64,000 nucleotides of DNA from an uncultured Bacteroidales bacterium (GTDB lineage Bacteria > Bacteroidota > Bacteroidia > Bacteroidales > Bacteroidaceae). Shown piece after piece: positions 37,471 to 47,229 of the stretch. The first letter of the stretch is position 1. Each line of letters starts with the position of its first letter. The stretch covers positions 1-64,000 of the forward strand of contig CAMAFY010000011.1 of the NCBI GenBank assembly GCA_945833885.1, read 5' to 3'. The notes under the pieces are model-generated. The model did no database searches, was not told where the DNA came from, and worked only from the letters and a program-made list of their open reading frames with translations. The translations under genes and the position numbers were made by a program.

Positions 37471-38322
37471 ATGAAGATAGAAATCGATGAACGTTCCGGA
37501 TTTTGCTTCGGAGTGACCCGCGCAATACAAAAGGCAGAGGAGGAACTTTCACACAGCGAAAGCCTGTTTTGCCTCGGAGACATCGTACATAACGGACGGG
37601 AATGCGACCGTTTGCGTGAAATGGGACTCGAGATGATCAACCATTCCGCCTACGAAAAACTGCACCACACCAAGGTTTTGCTGCGCGCACACGGCGAACC
37701 GCCAGCCACATACCGGAAAGCGGAAGAGCAGGACATCACCATCATCGATGCCACATGCCCCGTCGTCCTCAACCTGCAACGGCGCATCAAGAAGGTTTTC
37801 ACGGAACATCCCGACGCGCAAATCGTCATTTACGGCAAGCCGGGCCACGCGGAAGTGCTCGGACTTGTGGGACAAACCGACGGAACCGCCATCGTTGTCG
37901 CCAACATCGACGAGGTAAGGCAACTCAATCTTCAACGCACCACCTACCTTTTCTCGCAGACTACGAAATCAGTCACGGGATTCAGCGCCATCGTCGACTA
38001 CCTTACGGAGCACATTCTGCCGCCTGCCGAGTTCCATTATGCCGACACCATCTGCCGACGTGTTGCAGGACGCCTGCCGGACATTGAGAATTTTGCCCGA
38101 CGTCACGACGTTGTCATATTCGTGGCTGGGAAGAAGAGCAGCAACGGCCGCGTGCTTTACGAGGCTTGCCGCAACGTAAATCCCAACGCCTACCATATCG
38201 AGGATGCCGATGAACTGAAAAAGGAATGGTTCGACAAGGTGGAAACCGTAGGAATATGCGGAGCAACATCCACCCCGAAATGGCTCATGGAGCGCTGTGC
38301 CGAGCGTATCGCCACACTTTGA
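37471..38322 (+). CDS. ispH: 4-hydroxy-3-methylbut-2-enyl diphosphate reductase
   Basis: Last enzyme of the MEP isoprenoid pathway; a 4Fe-4S reductase making IPP and DMAPP. 283 residues from the ATG at 37471. Three cluster Cys: GFCFGVTRA (Cys-12), DATCPVV (~Cys-96) and GICGATSTPKW (~Cys-263), plus His residues in RAHGEPP and KPGHAEV. Likely in an operon with porQ. The prenyl synthase encoded ~1.6 kb downstream uses its products. Confidence 0.97.
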   Translation: MKIEIDERSGFCFGVTRAIQKAEEELSHSESLFCLGDIVHNGRECDRLREMGLEMINHSAYEKLHHTKVLLRAHGEPPATYRKAEEQDITIIDATCPVVLNLQRRIKKVFTEHPDAQIVIYGKPGHAEVLGLVGQTDGTAIVVANIDEVRQLNLQRTTYLFSQTTKSVTGFSAIVDYLTEHILPPAEFHYADTICRRVAGRLPDIENFARRHDVVIFVAGKKSSNGRVLYEACRNVNPNAYHIEDADELKKEWFDKVETVGICGATSTPKWLMERCAERIATL

Positions 38323-38411
38323 ACGCCGCAAAATTCCCGTAGGATTCCCGCAGACCTATCCCTGAACTCCGTAAAAGAACATAACAGATTACCGGAAAAA
38401 AACACTAATTG

Positions 38412-39566
38412 ATGAACATTGCACTACTACTTTCTGGGGGCGTTGACAGCGCCGTTGCCTGTCATTTGCTCATGGAACACGGCATCACACCCGACCTTTA
38501 CTACATAAAAATCGGTATGGATGGCGATGATGAACTCACCTGCACCGCAGAAGAGGACCTCGAAATGTGCCATTCCATAGCCCATCGTTACGGACTTCCG
38601 CTGGAAGTTGTTGACCTTCAGCGCGAATATTGGGAACGTGTCGTCACCTATACCATGGACCACGTGAAGAAAGGTCTGACACCTAACCCCGACGTCATGT
38701 GCAATCGTCTCATAAAGTTCGGCGCTTTTGAGGAGCGTGTCGGACATCAGTATGACAGAATCTGCACCGGCCACTATGCAAGATGCGTGAGAGACAACGA
38801 AATCTTCTGCGACAGCGCCGCCAAAGAGCCGGAACTTGCACGCCTGCTCCGCGAAAAAGGGATGGACACGTGCGGCACTTGGCTTGCCACAGCACCCGAT
38901 CCGGTGAAGGACCAGACGGACTTTCTGGCACAACTTTCGGCACAACAGGTGGAGAAGGTCATGCTTCCACTGGGACATCTTATGAAGGATGACGTGCGAC
39001 GCATTGCAAACGAGGCGCACCTTGCCCCGGCACGCCGGAAGGATTCACAGGGAATCTGCTTCCTGGGTAAGATAAATTACAGCGATTTTGTCCGACGTTT
39101 CCTTGGAACACGTACGGGAGATGTCATCGAAATCGACACAAACCGCAAGGTAGGAGAGCACAATGGCTACTGGTTTCACACCATTGGGCAACGCAAAGGT
39201 TTGGGGTTGGGAGGCGGACCGTGGTTCGTCGTGAAGAAAAACATTGAAGAAAACATCCTATATGTCTCACATGGCTACGACAACCTCCTACAATACGGAA
39301 AAAGTTTCAACATTTCCGGCTTTCATTTCCTGACAGGCGACCCCTGGCCTTCGGAAGGTAGGATGGAAATCACCTTCAAAGTCCGCCACACCGACCGCTG
39401 GCGGACAGGCATTCTTACGCGCACCGCCCCCGACGATGCCCATCCCGAGGGAACATTCCATATCGATGGCGACGCACCCATCCAAGGCATCGCGCCCGGA
39501 CAGTTTGCTGTTGTCTACACCCGCGACGGACACATCTGCATCGGAAGTGGGGAAATAGCGGTTTGA
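38412..39566 (+). CDS. mnmA: tRNA-specific 2-thiouridylase MnmA
   Basis: ATP-dependent enzyme that thiolates U34 of Lys, Glu and Gln tRNAs. 384 residues. PP-loop [15 protein letters not shown] at the N-terminus; [18 protein letters not shown] with the first catalytic Cys; [10 protein letters not shown] with the second. A stretch of the central domain, [14 protein letters not shown], is family-typical. The ATG at 38412 is preferred over an in-frame TTG one codon earlier. Bacteroides often carry two MnmA copies; whether this is the only one cannot be told. Confidence 0.95.
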   Translation: MNIALLLSGGVDSAVACHLLMEHGITPDLYYIKIGMDGDDELTCTAEEDLEMCHSIAHRYGLPLEVVDLQREYWERVVTYTMDHVKKGLTPNPDVMCNRLIKFGAFEERVGHQYDRICTGHYARCVRDNEIFCDSAAKEPELARLLREKGMDTCGTWLATAPDPVKDQTDFLAQLSAQQVEKVMLPLGHLMKDDVRRIANEAHLAPARRKDSQGICFLGKINYSDFVRRFLGTRTGDVIEIDTNRKVGEHNGYWFHTIGQRKGLGLGGGPWFVVKKNIEENILYVSHGYDNLLQYGKSFNISGFHFLTGDPWPSEGRMEITFKVRHTDRWRTGILTRTAPDDAHPEGTFHIDGDAPIQGIAPGQFAVVYTRDGHICIGSGEIAV

Positions 39567-39677
39567 ACCTCCTGACGTCCTTGAAAAACACACCACAATC
39601 AAATATGCGGACAACGCGAAGGCATACCTGAAACACCAACAGTTCCAAGCGGATTCCGCCCGTAAGACGACTGGCAC

Positions 39678-39878
39678 ACTACGTGCAATCACAACGAACA
39701 CTACGTGCCATGCCAACTGACATGCGGGGCATGTAAATCGATTTCACAAGCCATTTGAATGACTTACTGCGTACAACGTAAATGGATTTTTCGTAATACG
39801 TAATTGAATATTGCGTACAACGTAAATGGATTTTACGCAATACGTAATTGTATATTGCGTAAAACGCAAATGAATGGC
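39678..39878. repeat. 22-nt array, about 9 units, partly 44-nt higher order (core GCGTACAACGTAAATGG)
   Basis: Units at 39678, 39700, (39725), 39747, 39769, 39791, 39813, 39835 and 39857. From 39769 two unit types alternate, so the best repeat is 44 nt. It fills most of the mnmA-prenyl synthase gap. Confidence 0.93.
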
Positions 39879-39973
39879 AAGACAAAAGCAGCCGGAAAAC
39901 ACATACTATAAGTGTGGAAGATTTGCTTTCACCTTCTTCGAATACCCTATCGTTTAATCCTGTTCACTAACCT

Positions 39974-40933
39974 ATGATTGGAAAAATACGGTCGGCCATT
40001 GCCGAAATTCCCTATCCCCAGCGTCCGGAAGGGCTATATGAACCCATCGAATACGCCATGTCCATGGGTGGAAAACGTCTGAGACCCATGCTCATGCTCC
40101 TATGTTACAGTGTGTTCCGTCCAGACTGGGAACAGGCAATTCCCGCAGCAACGGCCCTGGAACTCTACCATAACCATACGCTTCTGCACGACGACCTGAT
40201 GGACCGTGCCGATGTTCGCCGCGGAAAACCCACCGTTCACCGCAAATGGAACGAGAACACCGCCATCCTTTCCGGCGACACCATGCTCCTGATGGCCGCA
40301 CAACAGATGGCTCGACAGCGCGTAGGACGATATGAGGATGCCAACGAATGCTTCCTGAAAAGCGCCATCGAAATATGCGAAGGCCAGCAATACGACGTGA
40401 ATTTCGAGCAACGCCACGGTGTGACCGAGGAGGAATACATCGAAATGATCCGCCTGAAGACCAGCGTTCTGCTGGGATGCGCGGCAAAAATCGGTGCCCT
40501 GCTGGCCGATGCCTCCGACGATGCCTGCGACATCCTCTATGCTTTTGCCGAGAAAATCGGACTGGCGTTCCAACTTCAAGACGACTATCTCGACTGTTTC
40601 GGCGATGAAAAGACCTTCGGGAAACGCATCGGAGGCGACATTCTGTGCGGAAAGAAGACATTTATGACCGTTGCCGCCATGCAACGTATGGGAGATGACA
40701 GCGAAAGAGATTCGTTCTTGGCAATCCTCGATGCCGAAGCTGGAACTCCGGAGGCCGAGGAAGAGAAGATCAAGCGCGTCATTTCCATCTACCAGAAACT
40801 GCACATTGCCGACGTCGCCAACGCACGCATCGGGGAATTGTACGACGAAGCCCACCGGATTCTGCGCAACCTTGATGCCGACACCTCGGCACTATGGGAC
40901 TATGCCACCTCGCTGCTCGGCAGAAAATCCTGA
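39974..40933 (+). CDS. Polyprenyl (farnesyl/geranylgeranyl-type) diphosphate synthase
   Basis: 319-residue trans-isoprenyl diphosphate synthase. First Asp-rich motif HDDLMDRADVRRGKPTVHRKW, second DDYLDCFGDEKTFGKRIGGDI. Also GGKRLRPMLMLL near residue 35. Product chain length cannot be set from sequence alone; farnesyl or geranylgeranyl is usual for the group. Followed 42 nt later by tatD, so probably co-transcribed. Confidence 0.93.
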   Translation: MIGKIRSAIAEIPYPQRPEGLYEPIEYAMSMGGKRLRPMLMLLCYSVFRPDWEQAIPAATALELYHNHTLLHDDLMDRADVRRGKPTVHRKWNENTAILSGDTMLLMAAQQMARQRVGRYEDANECFLKSAIEICEGQQYDVNFEQRHGVTEEEYIEMIRLKTSVLLGCAAKIGALLADASDDACDILYAFAEKIGLAFQLQDDYLDCFGDEKTFGKRIGGDILCGKKTFMTVAAMQRMGDDSERDSFLAILDAEAGTPEAEEEKIKRVISIYQKLHIADVANARIGELYDEAHRILRNLDADTSALWDYATSLLGRKS

Positions 40934-40975
40934 TATTTTTCCAACGCATCGCAACACCATCCTCCTCCATTTCCC

Positions 40976-41767
40976 ATGGAATTCATCGACACACACTGCC
41001 ATATCTATGGCGAAGAATTCGATGCCGACCGCAACGATGTGGTACAGCGCGCCATCAATGCCGGCGCTTCGGCACTGATGCTTCCGAACATTGATGCGGC
41101 AAGCATCGACACCATGATGGCGCTCTGCCGACAATTCCCCGGTGTCTGCCATCCTATGATGGGACTTCATCCGACGGAATTGCCGGAAGACCCGATGCCC
41201 CTGCTGGAAACGATGGAGCAACTCATCGCCAACGACCGCCAACAGGCCTCCCCGCTGCTGAAAGCCGTGGGCGAAGTGGGCGTCGATCTCTACTGGGATT
41301 CCTCACGTCGCGAGGAGCAACTGCAAGTATTCCGCCACCAGACCCTCTGGAGTTGCCGATACAGGTTGCCGCTCATCGTGCATTCAAGGTCGGCACATGC
41401 CGAACTCATCCACGTGCTTTCTCCCCTGAAAGACCAACTTTGCGGCGGCATTTTCCACTGCTTTGGCGGCACTGATGACGAGGCCCGTGAACTGCTGACA
41501 TTTGATGATTTCGTGCTGGGAATCGGAGGTGTCGTCACCTTCAAGAAGAGTTCTCTGCCGGGAGTACTGCAACGTAGCGTACCATTGGAGCGCATTGTCA
41601 TCGAGACGGACGCGCCCTATCTGGCACCGACTCCGCACCGTGGCAAGCGCAACGAGCCGTCTTTCCTGCCCATTGTCCTGCAACGTCTGGCCGATATCTA
41701 CGGCACCACGGCGGAAAACGTGGCAGCCGTCACCACCGAAACGGCAAAAAGAATCTTCAGCCTCTGA
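40976..41767 (+). CDS. TatD family metal-dependent hydrolase
   Basis: 263 residues, TatD/YcfH DNase family (amidohydrolase-like TIM barrel). Metal ligands: FIDTHCHIYGEEF (His pair), GEVGVDLYWD (Glu), LIVHSRSAHAE (His), GGIFHCFGGT (His), and IVIETDAPYLAPTPHRGKRNEP (Asp). Family members have 3'-5' exonuclease activity and are linked to DNA repair. Likely the second gene of a unit with the prenyl synthase. Confidence 0.95.
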   Translation: MEFIDTHCHIYGEEFDADRNDVVQRAINAGASALMLPNIDAASIDTMMALCRQFPGVCHPMMGLHPTELPEDPMPLLETMEQLIANDRQQASPLLKAVGEVGVDLYWDSSRREEQLQVFRHQTLWSCRYRLPLIVHSRSAHAELIHVLSPLKDQLCGGIFHCFGGTDDEARELLTFDDFVLGIGGVVTFKKSSLPGVLQRSVPLERIVIETDAPYLAPTPHRGKRNEPSFLPIVLQRLADIYGTTAENVAAVTTETAKRIFSL

Positions 41768-41848
41768 ATTCTCCGGCCCGATTTCCCGTCCGTCCCACCC
41801 CTTTCCTCCATCCTCTCCCCTCCCCACCTCTTCCGTTTTCCCATCCAC

Positions 41849-42265
41849 ATGCCCTACTATATCACCAACTATTCCGAGGAACGCACCCTGAAACTCTACA
41901 ATGCCATCCTCTCCCTCTTGAAGGACGAAGGGCTTTTCCGCGAGCCCAATCTCACAGCAAGGAGCATTGCCGAGCGCTTAGAGGTGAACCCTGCCGCCAT
42001 CAGTGCCGCCGTCGCCTACAAGACCGACAGCAATTTCAACCGACTGTTGGCGAGAATCAGGGTACGCGAAGCCTGCAATATGCTCCGAAACCACAAATAC
42101 GACAACTTCACTTCCGAGGAGATCGGACTGCGTTCCGGCTTTGCTTCAAGGCAATCCTTCTACAATGGCTTCACAAAAGAGATGGGGATGACGCCACGAC
42201 AATACAGGAATGCCAGTGCGAAGGACAGGGAAAAGGTGGACAAAATGCTGCGTATCCACCTGTAA
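41849..42265 (+). CDS. Small AraC-type HTH protein
   Basis: 138 residues. After an N-terminal ~35 residues, nearly all of it is an AraC-like double helix-turn-helix: LTARSIAERLEVNPAAISAAV, RIRVREACNMLRNHKYDNFTSEEIGLRSGFASRQSFYNGFTKEMGMTPRQYR. It lacks a sensor domain. May partner another protein or act as a stand-alone regulator. The C-terminal basic tail (KDREKVDKMLRIHL) is extra. 81 nt after tatD; separate regulation is uncertain. Confidence 0.85.
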   Translation: MPYYITNYSEERTLKLYNAILSLLKDEGLFREPNLTARSIAERLEVNPAAISAAVAYKTDSNFNRLLARIRVREACNMLRNHKYDNFTSEEIGLRSGFASRQSFYNGFTKEMGMTPRQYRNASAKDREKVDKMLRIHL

Positions 42266-42285
42266 GTCCTTGAGAAGCCTTCACC

Positions 42286-42395
42286 CGAACGCCGTACAAT
42301 TATTTTTAGAACACCGTACAGTTAATATTAGAACACCATACAATTATTTTTAGAACACCATACAGTTAATATTAGAACTCCATACAATTAATATT
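42286..42395. repeat. 22-nt array, 5 units (core AGAACACCATACAGTTAATA)
   Basis: Units at 42286, 42308, 42330, 42352 and 42374. The second half alternates between ACAATTATTTTT and ACAGTTAATATT, a 44-nt higher order. Confidence 0.96.
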
Positions 42396-42540
42396 AAAGG
42401 TGGGTGCCATAATTTACCATCGCAAATCTTTAGGTGTGTTCTATAAGTCAGTTTTGCCACCTTTCGCCCTGTTTCAGGCTTAAAAACGGGGAGCGGTGGA
42501 AGCGATTTTACGGAACATCTTACCCCAACATTCCCACACC

Positions 42541-43875
42541 ATGATTGATTTCCAGACCAGAAAACGACTGATTTCATTGGTACAGCAGCAGGTGGTTCCC
42601 GCCATCGGCTGTACCGAACCCATCTGTGTGGCCTTAGCCTGCGCCCGTGCCACCGAAAGACTTCAAACGCTCACCGGCCGCGATGCCCTTGTCCCGAGCC
42701 GCATCGACGTACGCCTTTCGGCCAATATCCTGAAGAATGCCATGGGTGTCGGCATTCCCGGCACCGGAATGGTGGGACTTCCCATCGCCATTGCCCTCGG
42801 AGCCCTCATCGGAAAGAGCGAATACGGACTGGAAGTGCTCCGCGATTGCACCCCAGAAGCCGTGGAGCGCGGACGCCGATACATCGACGAAGGACGCATC
42901 GACATCCGACTCGCCACAGCCGAAGACTTCGAGCGCAGCCATGTCACACCCGATGAAAAACTCTTTGTCGACATCTGTGTCCACGACGAAGACGGGCATT
43001 GCGAACGTGCAACCATCGCACATGAGCACACACACTTCACGGGTTGCGGGCAGGAGGCCAGCACTTCCATACAACCCGCTGGGGAAAACACACCGGGAAA
43101 TGCCGAGGAAATGCCGGAACTGAACATGAAACTGGTCTACGATTTCGCCACTACCGCCCCGATTGAGGAGATAGATTTCATCAACGAAGCGGGAAAACTG
43201 AACATGGAAGCGGCAAAACGCAGCCTGGAACACAACTATGGCCACTGCCTGGGCAAAGCAATGCACCGCCCTCTTGGGCGCGGACTGCTGGGCGATACCA
43301 TATTCAGCCACGTATTGATGGCGACAAGCAGTGCCTGCGACGCGCGAATGGCGGGGGCAATGATTCCGGTTATGAGCAACAGCGGCAGCGGAAACCAGGG
43401 CATTTGTGCGACAAACCCGGTGATGGTGTTTGCAGATGAGAACCACAACACCCATGAAGAGCGTACGAGAGCCTTGATGCTTTCGCATCTGACCGCCATA
43501 TATATCAAGCGACACTTGGGAAGTCTGTCGGCACTCTGCGGATGTGTCGTCGCATCCACCGGCAGTAGCGTCGGAATAACCTACCTGATGGGGGGCAAAT
43601 ATGAGCAGATTACGGCTGCAATCAAGAATATGATTGCCAACTTGACCGGCATGATCTGCGACGGTGCCAAACCTTCGTGCGCCCTGAAACTGACCAGCGG
43701 CGTCACAACTGCCATGCTTTCCGCCATGCTTGCCATGCAAGGCGAATGCGTCACCGAGGTGGAGGGCATCATCGACCGCGATGTCGACCGCAGCATCCGC
43801 AATCTTGCCACCATCGGTTCCAAGGCCATGAACGAGACGGACTTGTGCGTGCTCAACATCATGACGAACAAATAA
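42541..43875 (+). CDS. L-cysteine desulfidase-like protein (UPF0597/CyuA family)
   Basis: 444 residues from the ATG at 42541. Family of the 4Fe-4S enzymes that break L-cysteine into pyruvate, H2S and ammonia (serine-dehydratase alpha-like). Seen: VPAIGCTEPICVALACA with the N-terminal cluster Cys, IPGTGMVGLPIAIALG, SNSGSGNQGI, and the C-terminal CGCVVASTGSSVGITYLMGG and ICDGAKPSCALKL with further Cys. It stands alone after a 22-nt array, with no visible regulator. Activity is inferred from the family; E. coli members (CyuA/YhaM) support this. Confidence 0.88.
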   Translation: MIDFQTRKRLISLVQQQVVPAIGCTEPICVALACARATERLQTLTGRDALVPSRIDVRLSANILKNAMGVGIPGTGMVGLPIAIALGALIGKSEYGLEVLRDCTPEAVERGRRYIDEGRIDIRLATAEDFERSHVTPDEKLFVDICVHDEDGHCERATIAHEHTHFTGCGQEASTSIQPAGENTPGNAEEMPELNMKLVYDFATTAPIEEIDFINEAGKLNMEAAKRSLEHNYGHCLGKAMHRPLGRGLLGDTIFSHVLMATSSACDARMAGAMIPVMSNSGSGNQGICATNPVMVFADENHNTHEERTRALMLSHLTAIYIKRHLGSLSALCGCVVASTGSSVGITYLMGGKYEQITAAIKNMIANLTGMICDGAKPSCALKLTSGVTTAMLSAMLAMQGECVTEVEGIIDRDVDRSIRNLATIGSKAMNETDLCVLNIMTNK

Positions 43876-44033
43876 CTGACCGGCATCACGACTTTCCGGC
43901 ACGATACGCTGAACTTGCGGGCAAAACATACCGACTTTCCGGCACGATACGCCGGGCATGACGGGAGCATTCACGGAAACACACTTCCCCAACTACGGAT
44001 TTGCCATAGGGAAGAACCCACAAACAGACAAAG

Positions 44034-44774
44034 ATGAAAGAGAAAAAAATGACGTATCCTCTTGCAGTCGAACCCTTTCAAGAGGACTATTCCGGCCATC
44101 TTTCGTGGTCGAATATCGGAAATTTCACCCTACGTGTGGCATCACTTCACGCCGAAACCCACGGATTTGGCATAAGTTACATGATGGAACACCAGCGCGG
44201 CTGGGTGCTTTCAAGGCTTGCCATCGACTTAAAGGAGCGTCCCCGCAGCCTGCAACACTACTCTATCTCCACATGGGTGAGCCGGATTTTCAGGCAATTC
44301 ACGGAACGTAACTTCGAATTCCGCAACGCTCAGGGCGAGAACATCGGATACGGCATCAGCACATGGGCGCTCATCGACTACAATACCCGCCAACCTGTCA
44401 ACCTCGAATCCCTTCCGGACGGCGGATTCCACGAGGCTCTGCTCGACGAGGTGCCGCCCATCGCATCCTACAGCCGCGTCAGAGTGAAGGAGCCTGCCAT
44501 GGTTCTCCACCACCACTGCGGCATGACGGACCTCGACATCAATGGTCACGTCAACAGCATCCGGTACATTGACTGGGTACTCGACGCACTTCCCATGGAG
44601 TGGCACAACACCCACGCTGTAAAACGCATAGAAGCCGCCTTCGGACTGGAAGGTTATGGCGGCGACGACCTTGACATTCTGGTCGAGGACGCCGGAGAAA
44701 ACCGCTACGCCGCCGAGATAAAACGGTGCAAAGACGGGGCAACGCTTGTGAAAGTGATGCTCTTCTTCGACTGA
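44034..44774 (+). CDS. Acyl-ACP thioesterase
   Basis: 246 residues, double hot-dog thioesterase of the FatA/FatB-like bacterial family; releases fatty acids from acyl carrier protein. Seen: FTLRVASLHAETHGFGISYMMEHQRGWVLSRLAIDL in the first fold, and the catalytic loop LDINGHVNSIRYIDW (Asn-His pair) in the second. Start could be 44034 or the ATG at 44049 (MTYPLAVEPFQ), which better matches homologues. Chain-length preference unknown. Stand-alone gene. Confidence 0.9.
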   Translation: MKEKKMTYPLAVEPFQEDYSGHLSWSNIGNFTLRVASLHAETHGFGISYMMEHQRGWVLSRLAIDLKERPRSLQHYSISTWVSRIFRQFTERNFEFRNAQGENIGYGISTWALIDYNTRQPVNLESLPDGGFHEALLDEVPPIASYSRVRVKEPAMVLHHHCGMTDLDINGHVNSIRYIDWVLDALPMEWHNTHAVKRIEAAFGLEGYGGDDLDILVEDAGENRYAAEIKRCKDGATLVKVMLFFD

Positions 44775-44868
44775 CACCGCTGCCTCTGCAACCGGCTTTC
44801 TCCACACAAGCCGGCCGGCAGCGCAACACTTACCGGAAAAGCCTGCGGAAACCGCCGTCAAGGACTGC

Positions 44869-44978
44869 GGAAACCACCTTACGAAAAGTGCGGCACTTTC
44901 CATCACGAAATGCGGCACTTTCAGCCATAAAGTACGGCACTTTCTGACGGAAAATGCCGTACTTTTTTCAGCGTCCTC
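44869..44978. repeat. 22-nt array, AAAGTGCCG sub-family, ending in a terminator
   Basis: CGGCACTTT cores at 44891, 44913 and 44935, and an inverted copy CCGTACTTT at 44957, exactly 22 nt apart. A diverged unit precedes. Confidence 0.92.
44929..44967 (+). terminator. Terminator after the thioesterase gene, built from two array units
   Basis: AAAGTACGGCACTTT pairs with AAAATGCCGTACTTT, then TTT. Confidence 0.75.
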
Positions 44979-45172
44979 CGAAATCCTCCTCCGCAAGACC
45001 GGAGAAAGCGGAAACGAATCCCCACATTCCAGCGCCTCCTTCCCCACTCTTCCAAGCGCCGCCAACGCAGAACAAGCGGGTTCTGCGCGCCCACACTTTT
45101 GCTTTTTCCACTAATCAAAACATTTGCAATTCAAAAGAAATTGATATAAAACACCGTTTTTCTTGCACACTT

Positions 45173-45206
45173 ATTGCGCTTTTGAGCAAAAATCGTCGTA
45201 ATTTTG
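45173..45206 (+). promoter_or_regulatory. Bacteroidetes-type promoter upstream of trmO
   Basis: ATTG at 45173-45176, 22 nt, TAATTTTG at 45199-45206. The leader to the trmO start codon would be about 230 nt and holds no obvious gene. Confidence 0.5.
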
Positions 45207-45438
45207 CACAGCAAACTTCAAAGTGAGCAATATTTTAGTGCTATGTTATTGAAGTACTCTGCACGACTTTAAGAGTACAGTTAAGTGTTTTTCAATTGAC
45301 AGAAGACGGTTGCAGCCTCCCTCCCCTCCAAACATGATGGGAAAAAAGGACTGTGACCGTCGTTTTTTCTTATCACGCTCCGAACCGCCGCGCCCCCATT
45401 CCGGAGGCAGAAGGCTTGAATCAAGCATCCCCTTTCGT

Positions 45439-46107
45439 ATGAACATCATCGCCCACATCCTTACAGATTTCGACAGCAAATTCGGCATTCCCCGCCAGAG
45501 CGGTCTCGTGGAGAGCCTGCGGGGCACCATCGTGTTCACCCCGCCCTACCGCAACGCCGACGCCCTGCGCGGGCTTGAGGGCTTCTCGCACCTGTGGATT
45601 ATCTGGGATTTTTCCGAATCGCACCGCCCGGAATGGTCGCCTACGGTACGCCCGCCACGCCTCGGCGGCAACCGACGCATGGGTGTTTTCGCCACGCGCT
45701 CCCCGTTCAGGCCCAATCCCATCGGACTTTCCTGCGTGAAGATTGAGAAGATTGAGTTGCAGACTGCGGATGGTCCCGTCATCCACGTCAGCGGTGCCGA
45801 CATGCTCAACGGCACTCCCATCTACGACATCAAGCCTTATCTTCCCATCACCGACGCTCATCCCGAGGCTTCTGGGGGCTTTGCCGAGGAGACATCCAAG
45901 CAAGAGCCGCTGACCGTGGAGATTTCCGACAGCATGCTCCGCCGATTTCCCGCCGACCGCCGCGATGCCCTCACGGCCATTCTGGCAGATGACCCCCGAC
46001 CTCACTACCATTCCGATGCCGACCGCGTGTATGCCTTTGAGTTTGCCGGAGTACATCTGCGCTTTACCGTGGACGATGCCACACGCACACTGCGCGTTCT
46101 GGACTGA
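45439..46107 (+). CDS. trmO: tRNA (N6-threonylcarbamoyladenosine(37)-N6)-methyltransferase TrmO
   Basis: 222 residues from the ATG at 45439 (MNIIAHILTDFDSKFGIP). TrmO/YaeB/TsaA family: SAM-dependent N6-methylation of t6A37 in tRNA-Thr. Seen: the core FSHLWIIWDFSESH and the hallmark RMGVFATRSPFRPNPIGLS, then NGTPIYDIKPYLPITD, and a C-terminal domain (RVYAFEFAGVHLRF). The frame upstream of the chosen start is probably leader. Convergent with the next gene. Confidence 0.95.
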   Translation: MNIIAHILTDFDSKFGIPRQSGLVESLRGTIVFTPPYRNADALRGLEGFSHLWIIWDFSESHRPEWSPTVRPPRLGGNRRMGVFATRSPFRPNPIGLSCVKIEKIELQTADGPVIHVSGADMLNGTPIYDIKPYLPITDAHPEASGGFAEETSKQEPLTVEISDSMLRRFPADRRDALTAILADDPRPHYHSDADRVYAFEFAGVHLRFTVDDATRTLRVLD

Positions 46108-46118
46108 AAAGAACAAAA

Positions 46119-46166
46119 GAATCCCCTATGCCCTGTCACGGTTCACGTGGCGGACATAGGGGATTC
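46119..46166. terminator. Bidirectional hairpin between convergent trmO and thioesterase genes
   Basis: GAATCCCCTATG pairs with CATAGGGGATTC; the U-tract is weak on both sides. Confidence 0.65.
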
Positions 46167-46192
46167 CCATGTTTTCCCGGCGGGGTTTTCAC

Positions 46193-46591
46193 CTAAAGGT
46201 GGAAGATGTTGTTGAGCATCTCGCAGTCGCGCAGGCGGCCATGGTCAAGGACTACGGTGGTGATCTCCGAAGTGAAGACCAGCCGTTCGTCGGACGCGCG
46301 GTAGATATCTTGCAGGAAAATGTACTTCAATCCCTCCTTTCGGAGATTGAGTGTGCAGATGAATTCGTCGCCGCTGCGGAGGGGCATCTTGAAATTCATG
46401 GTCATCCGCGCCACGACAGCGTCGAGTCCCTGCTGGTGCATCTCGGCAAAATTCACTCCGTTGGCTTGCAGAAACTCATGGCGGGTGTGCTCGGTATAGT
46501 GCTGATAATTGGCATTGTTGACAATACCTTGCAGGTCGCACTCATAGTCGCGCACCTTGAAACGGAGGGTAAACAGTGCTGGTTTTATCAT
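46193..46591 (-). CDS. Hot-dog fold acyl-CoA thioesterase (YbgC/FadM-like)
   Basis: 132 residues from the ATG at 46591 (MIKPALFTLRFKVRDYECD). Single 4HBT domain; the conserved DLQGIVNNANYQHYTEHTRHEF matches the D-x-x-G-I-V-x-x-x-x-Y motif with the catalytic Asp. Members hydrolyse acyl-CoA or acyl-ACP esters; substrate unknown. It follows a YfcE-like phosphoesterase gene by 67 nt on the same strand. A longer open frame upstream overlaps that gene and is not used. Confidence 0.9.
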   Translation of the reverse strand: MIKPALFTLRFKVRDYECDLQGIVNNANYQHYTEHTRHEFLQANGVNFAEMHQQGLDAVVARMTMNFKMPLRSGDEFICTLNLRKEGLKYIFLQDIYRASDERLVFTSEITTVVLDHGRLRDCEMLNNIFHL

Positions 46592-46658
46592 GGAAGCGTG
46601 GAGGGGAAAATGTTTTTTCGGGGAAGTTGCTGTCCGGAAGTGCCGTCCGTTTCGGGCA

Positions 46659-47195
46659 TCAAGGCTCCACAGCGGAGTGGCGTCCGCCGAGTTCGATGAC
46701 CTCAAGGTCGCGGAATTTGGTGCCGTCGACCACCAGTCGCACCAGCGTTCTCACGGTCTGCCACCCCTGCAGCCCTGCAGCACCGGGATTGATGTGCAGC
46801 ATCGGCGTATTCGGAGAGGAGGCGGGGCGGAGCGTCTGGTCGGACATCACTTTGAGGATATGGCTGTGACCGTCGACGAAAAGATGCGGAGGATTGTTCA
46901 ACAACAGCCGCACCGCACTGGCATCATAACGGCCGGGATAGCCTCCGATGTGCTTGAGAAGCACGTCGGCTTGCTCGCATCGGAAGCGCAGAACCTCGGG
47001 AAACAGGCGGCGGACATCGCCACTGTCGATGTTGCCATGCACGGCACGGAGGGGGGCGATGGCGGACAAACGGTCGGCAACCTCAAGGCTTCCGATGTCG
47101 CCGGCGTGCCATATCTCGTCGCATTCGCGGAAATGCTGGGCATAACGTTCGTCCCAATACCCGTGGGTGTCGGAGAGGATGCCGATGAGTTTCAT
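46659..47195 (-). CDS. YfcE/MJ0936-type metallophosphoesterase
   Basis: 178 residues. Calcineurin-like fold with motifs IGILSDTHGYWDERY, IWHAGDIGSLEVAD, AVHGNIDSGD, HIGGYPGRYDA and FVDGHSHILKV; the block INPGAAGLQG follows. The fourth motif has GGYPG where most have a longer HG-type loop, as in MJ0936-like enzymes. A second, different YfcE-like gene lies at 34663-35205. Operon with the thioesterase downstream. Confidence 0.9.
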   Translation of the reverse strand: MKLIGILSDTHGYWDERYAQHFRECDEIWHAGDIGSLEVADRLSAIAPLRAVHGNIDSGDVRRLFPEVLRFRCEQADVLLKHIGGYPGRYDASAVRLLLNNPPHLFVDGHSHILKVMSDQTLRPASSPNTPMLHINPGAAGLQGWQTVRTLVRLVVDGTKFRDLEVIELGGRHSAVEP

Positions 47196-47229
47196 GGCTG
47201 AATGTTGTGGAATCTTCGGAAAAAACGGT

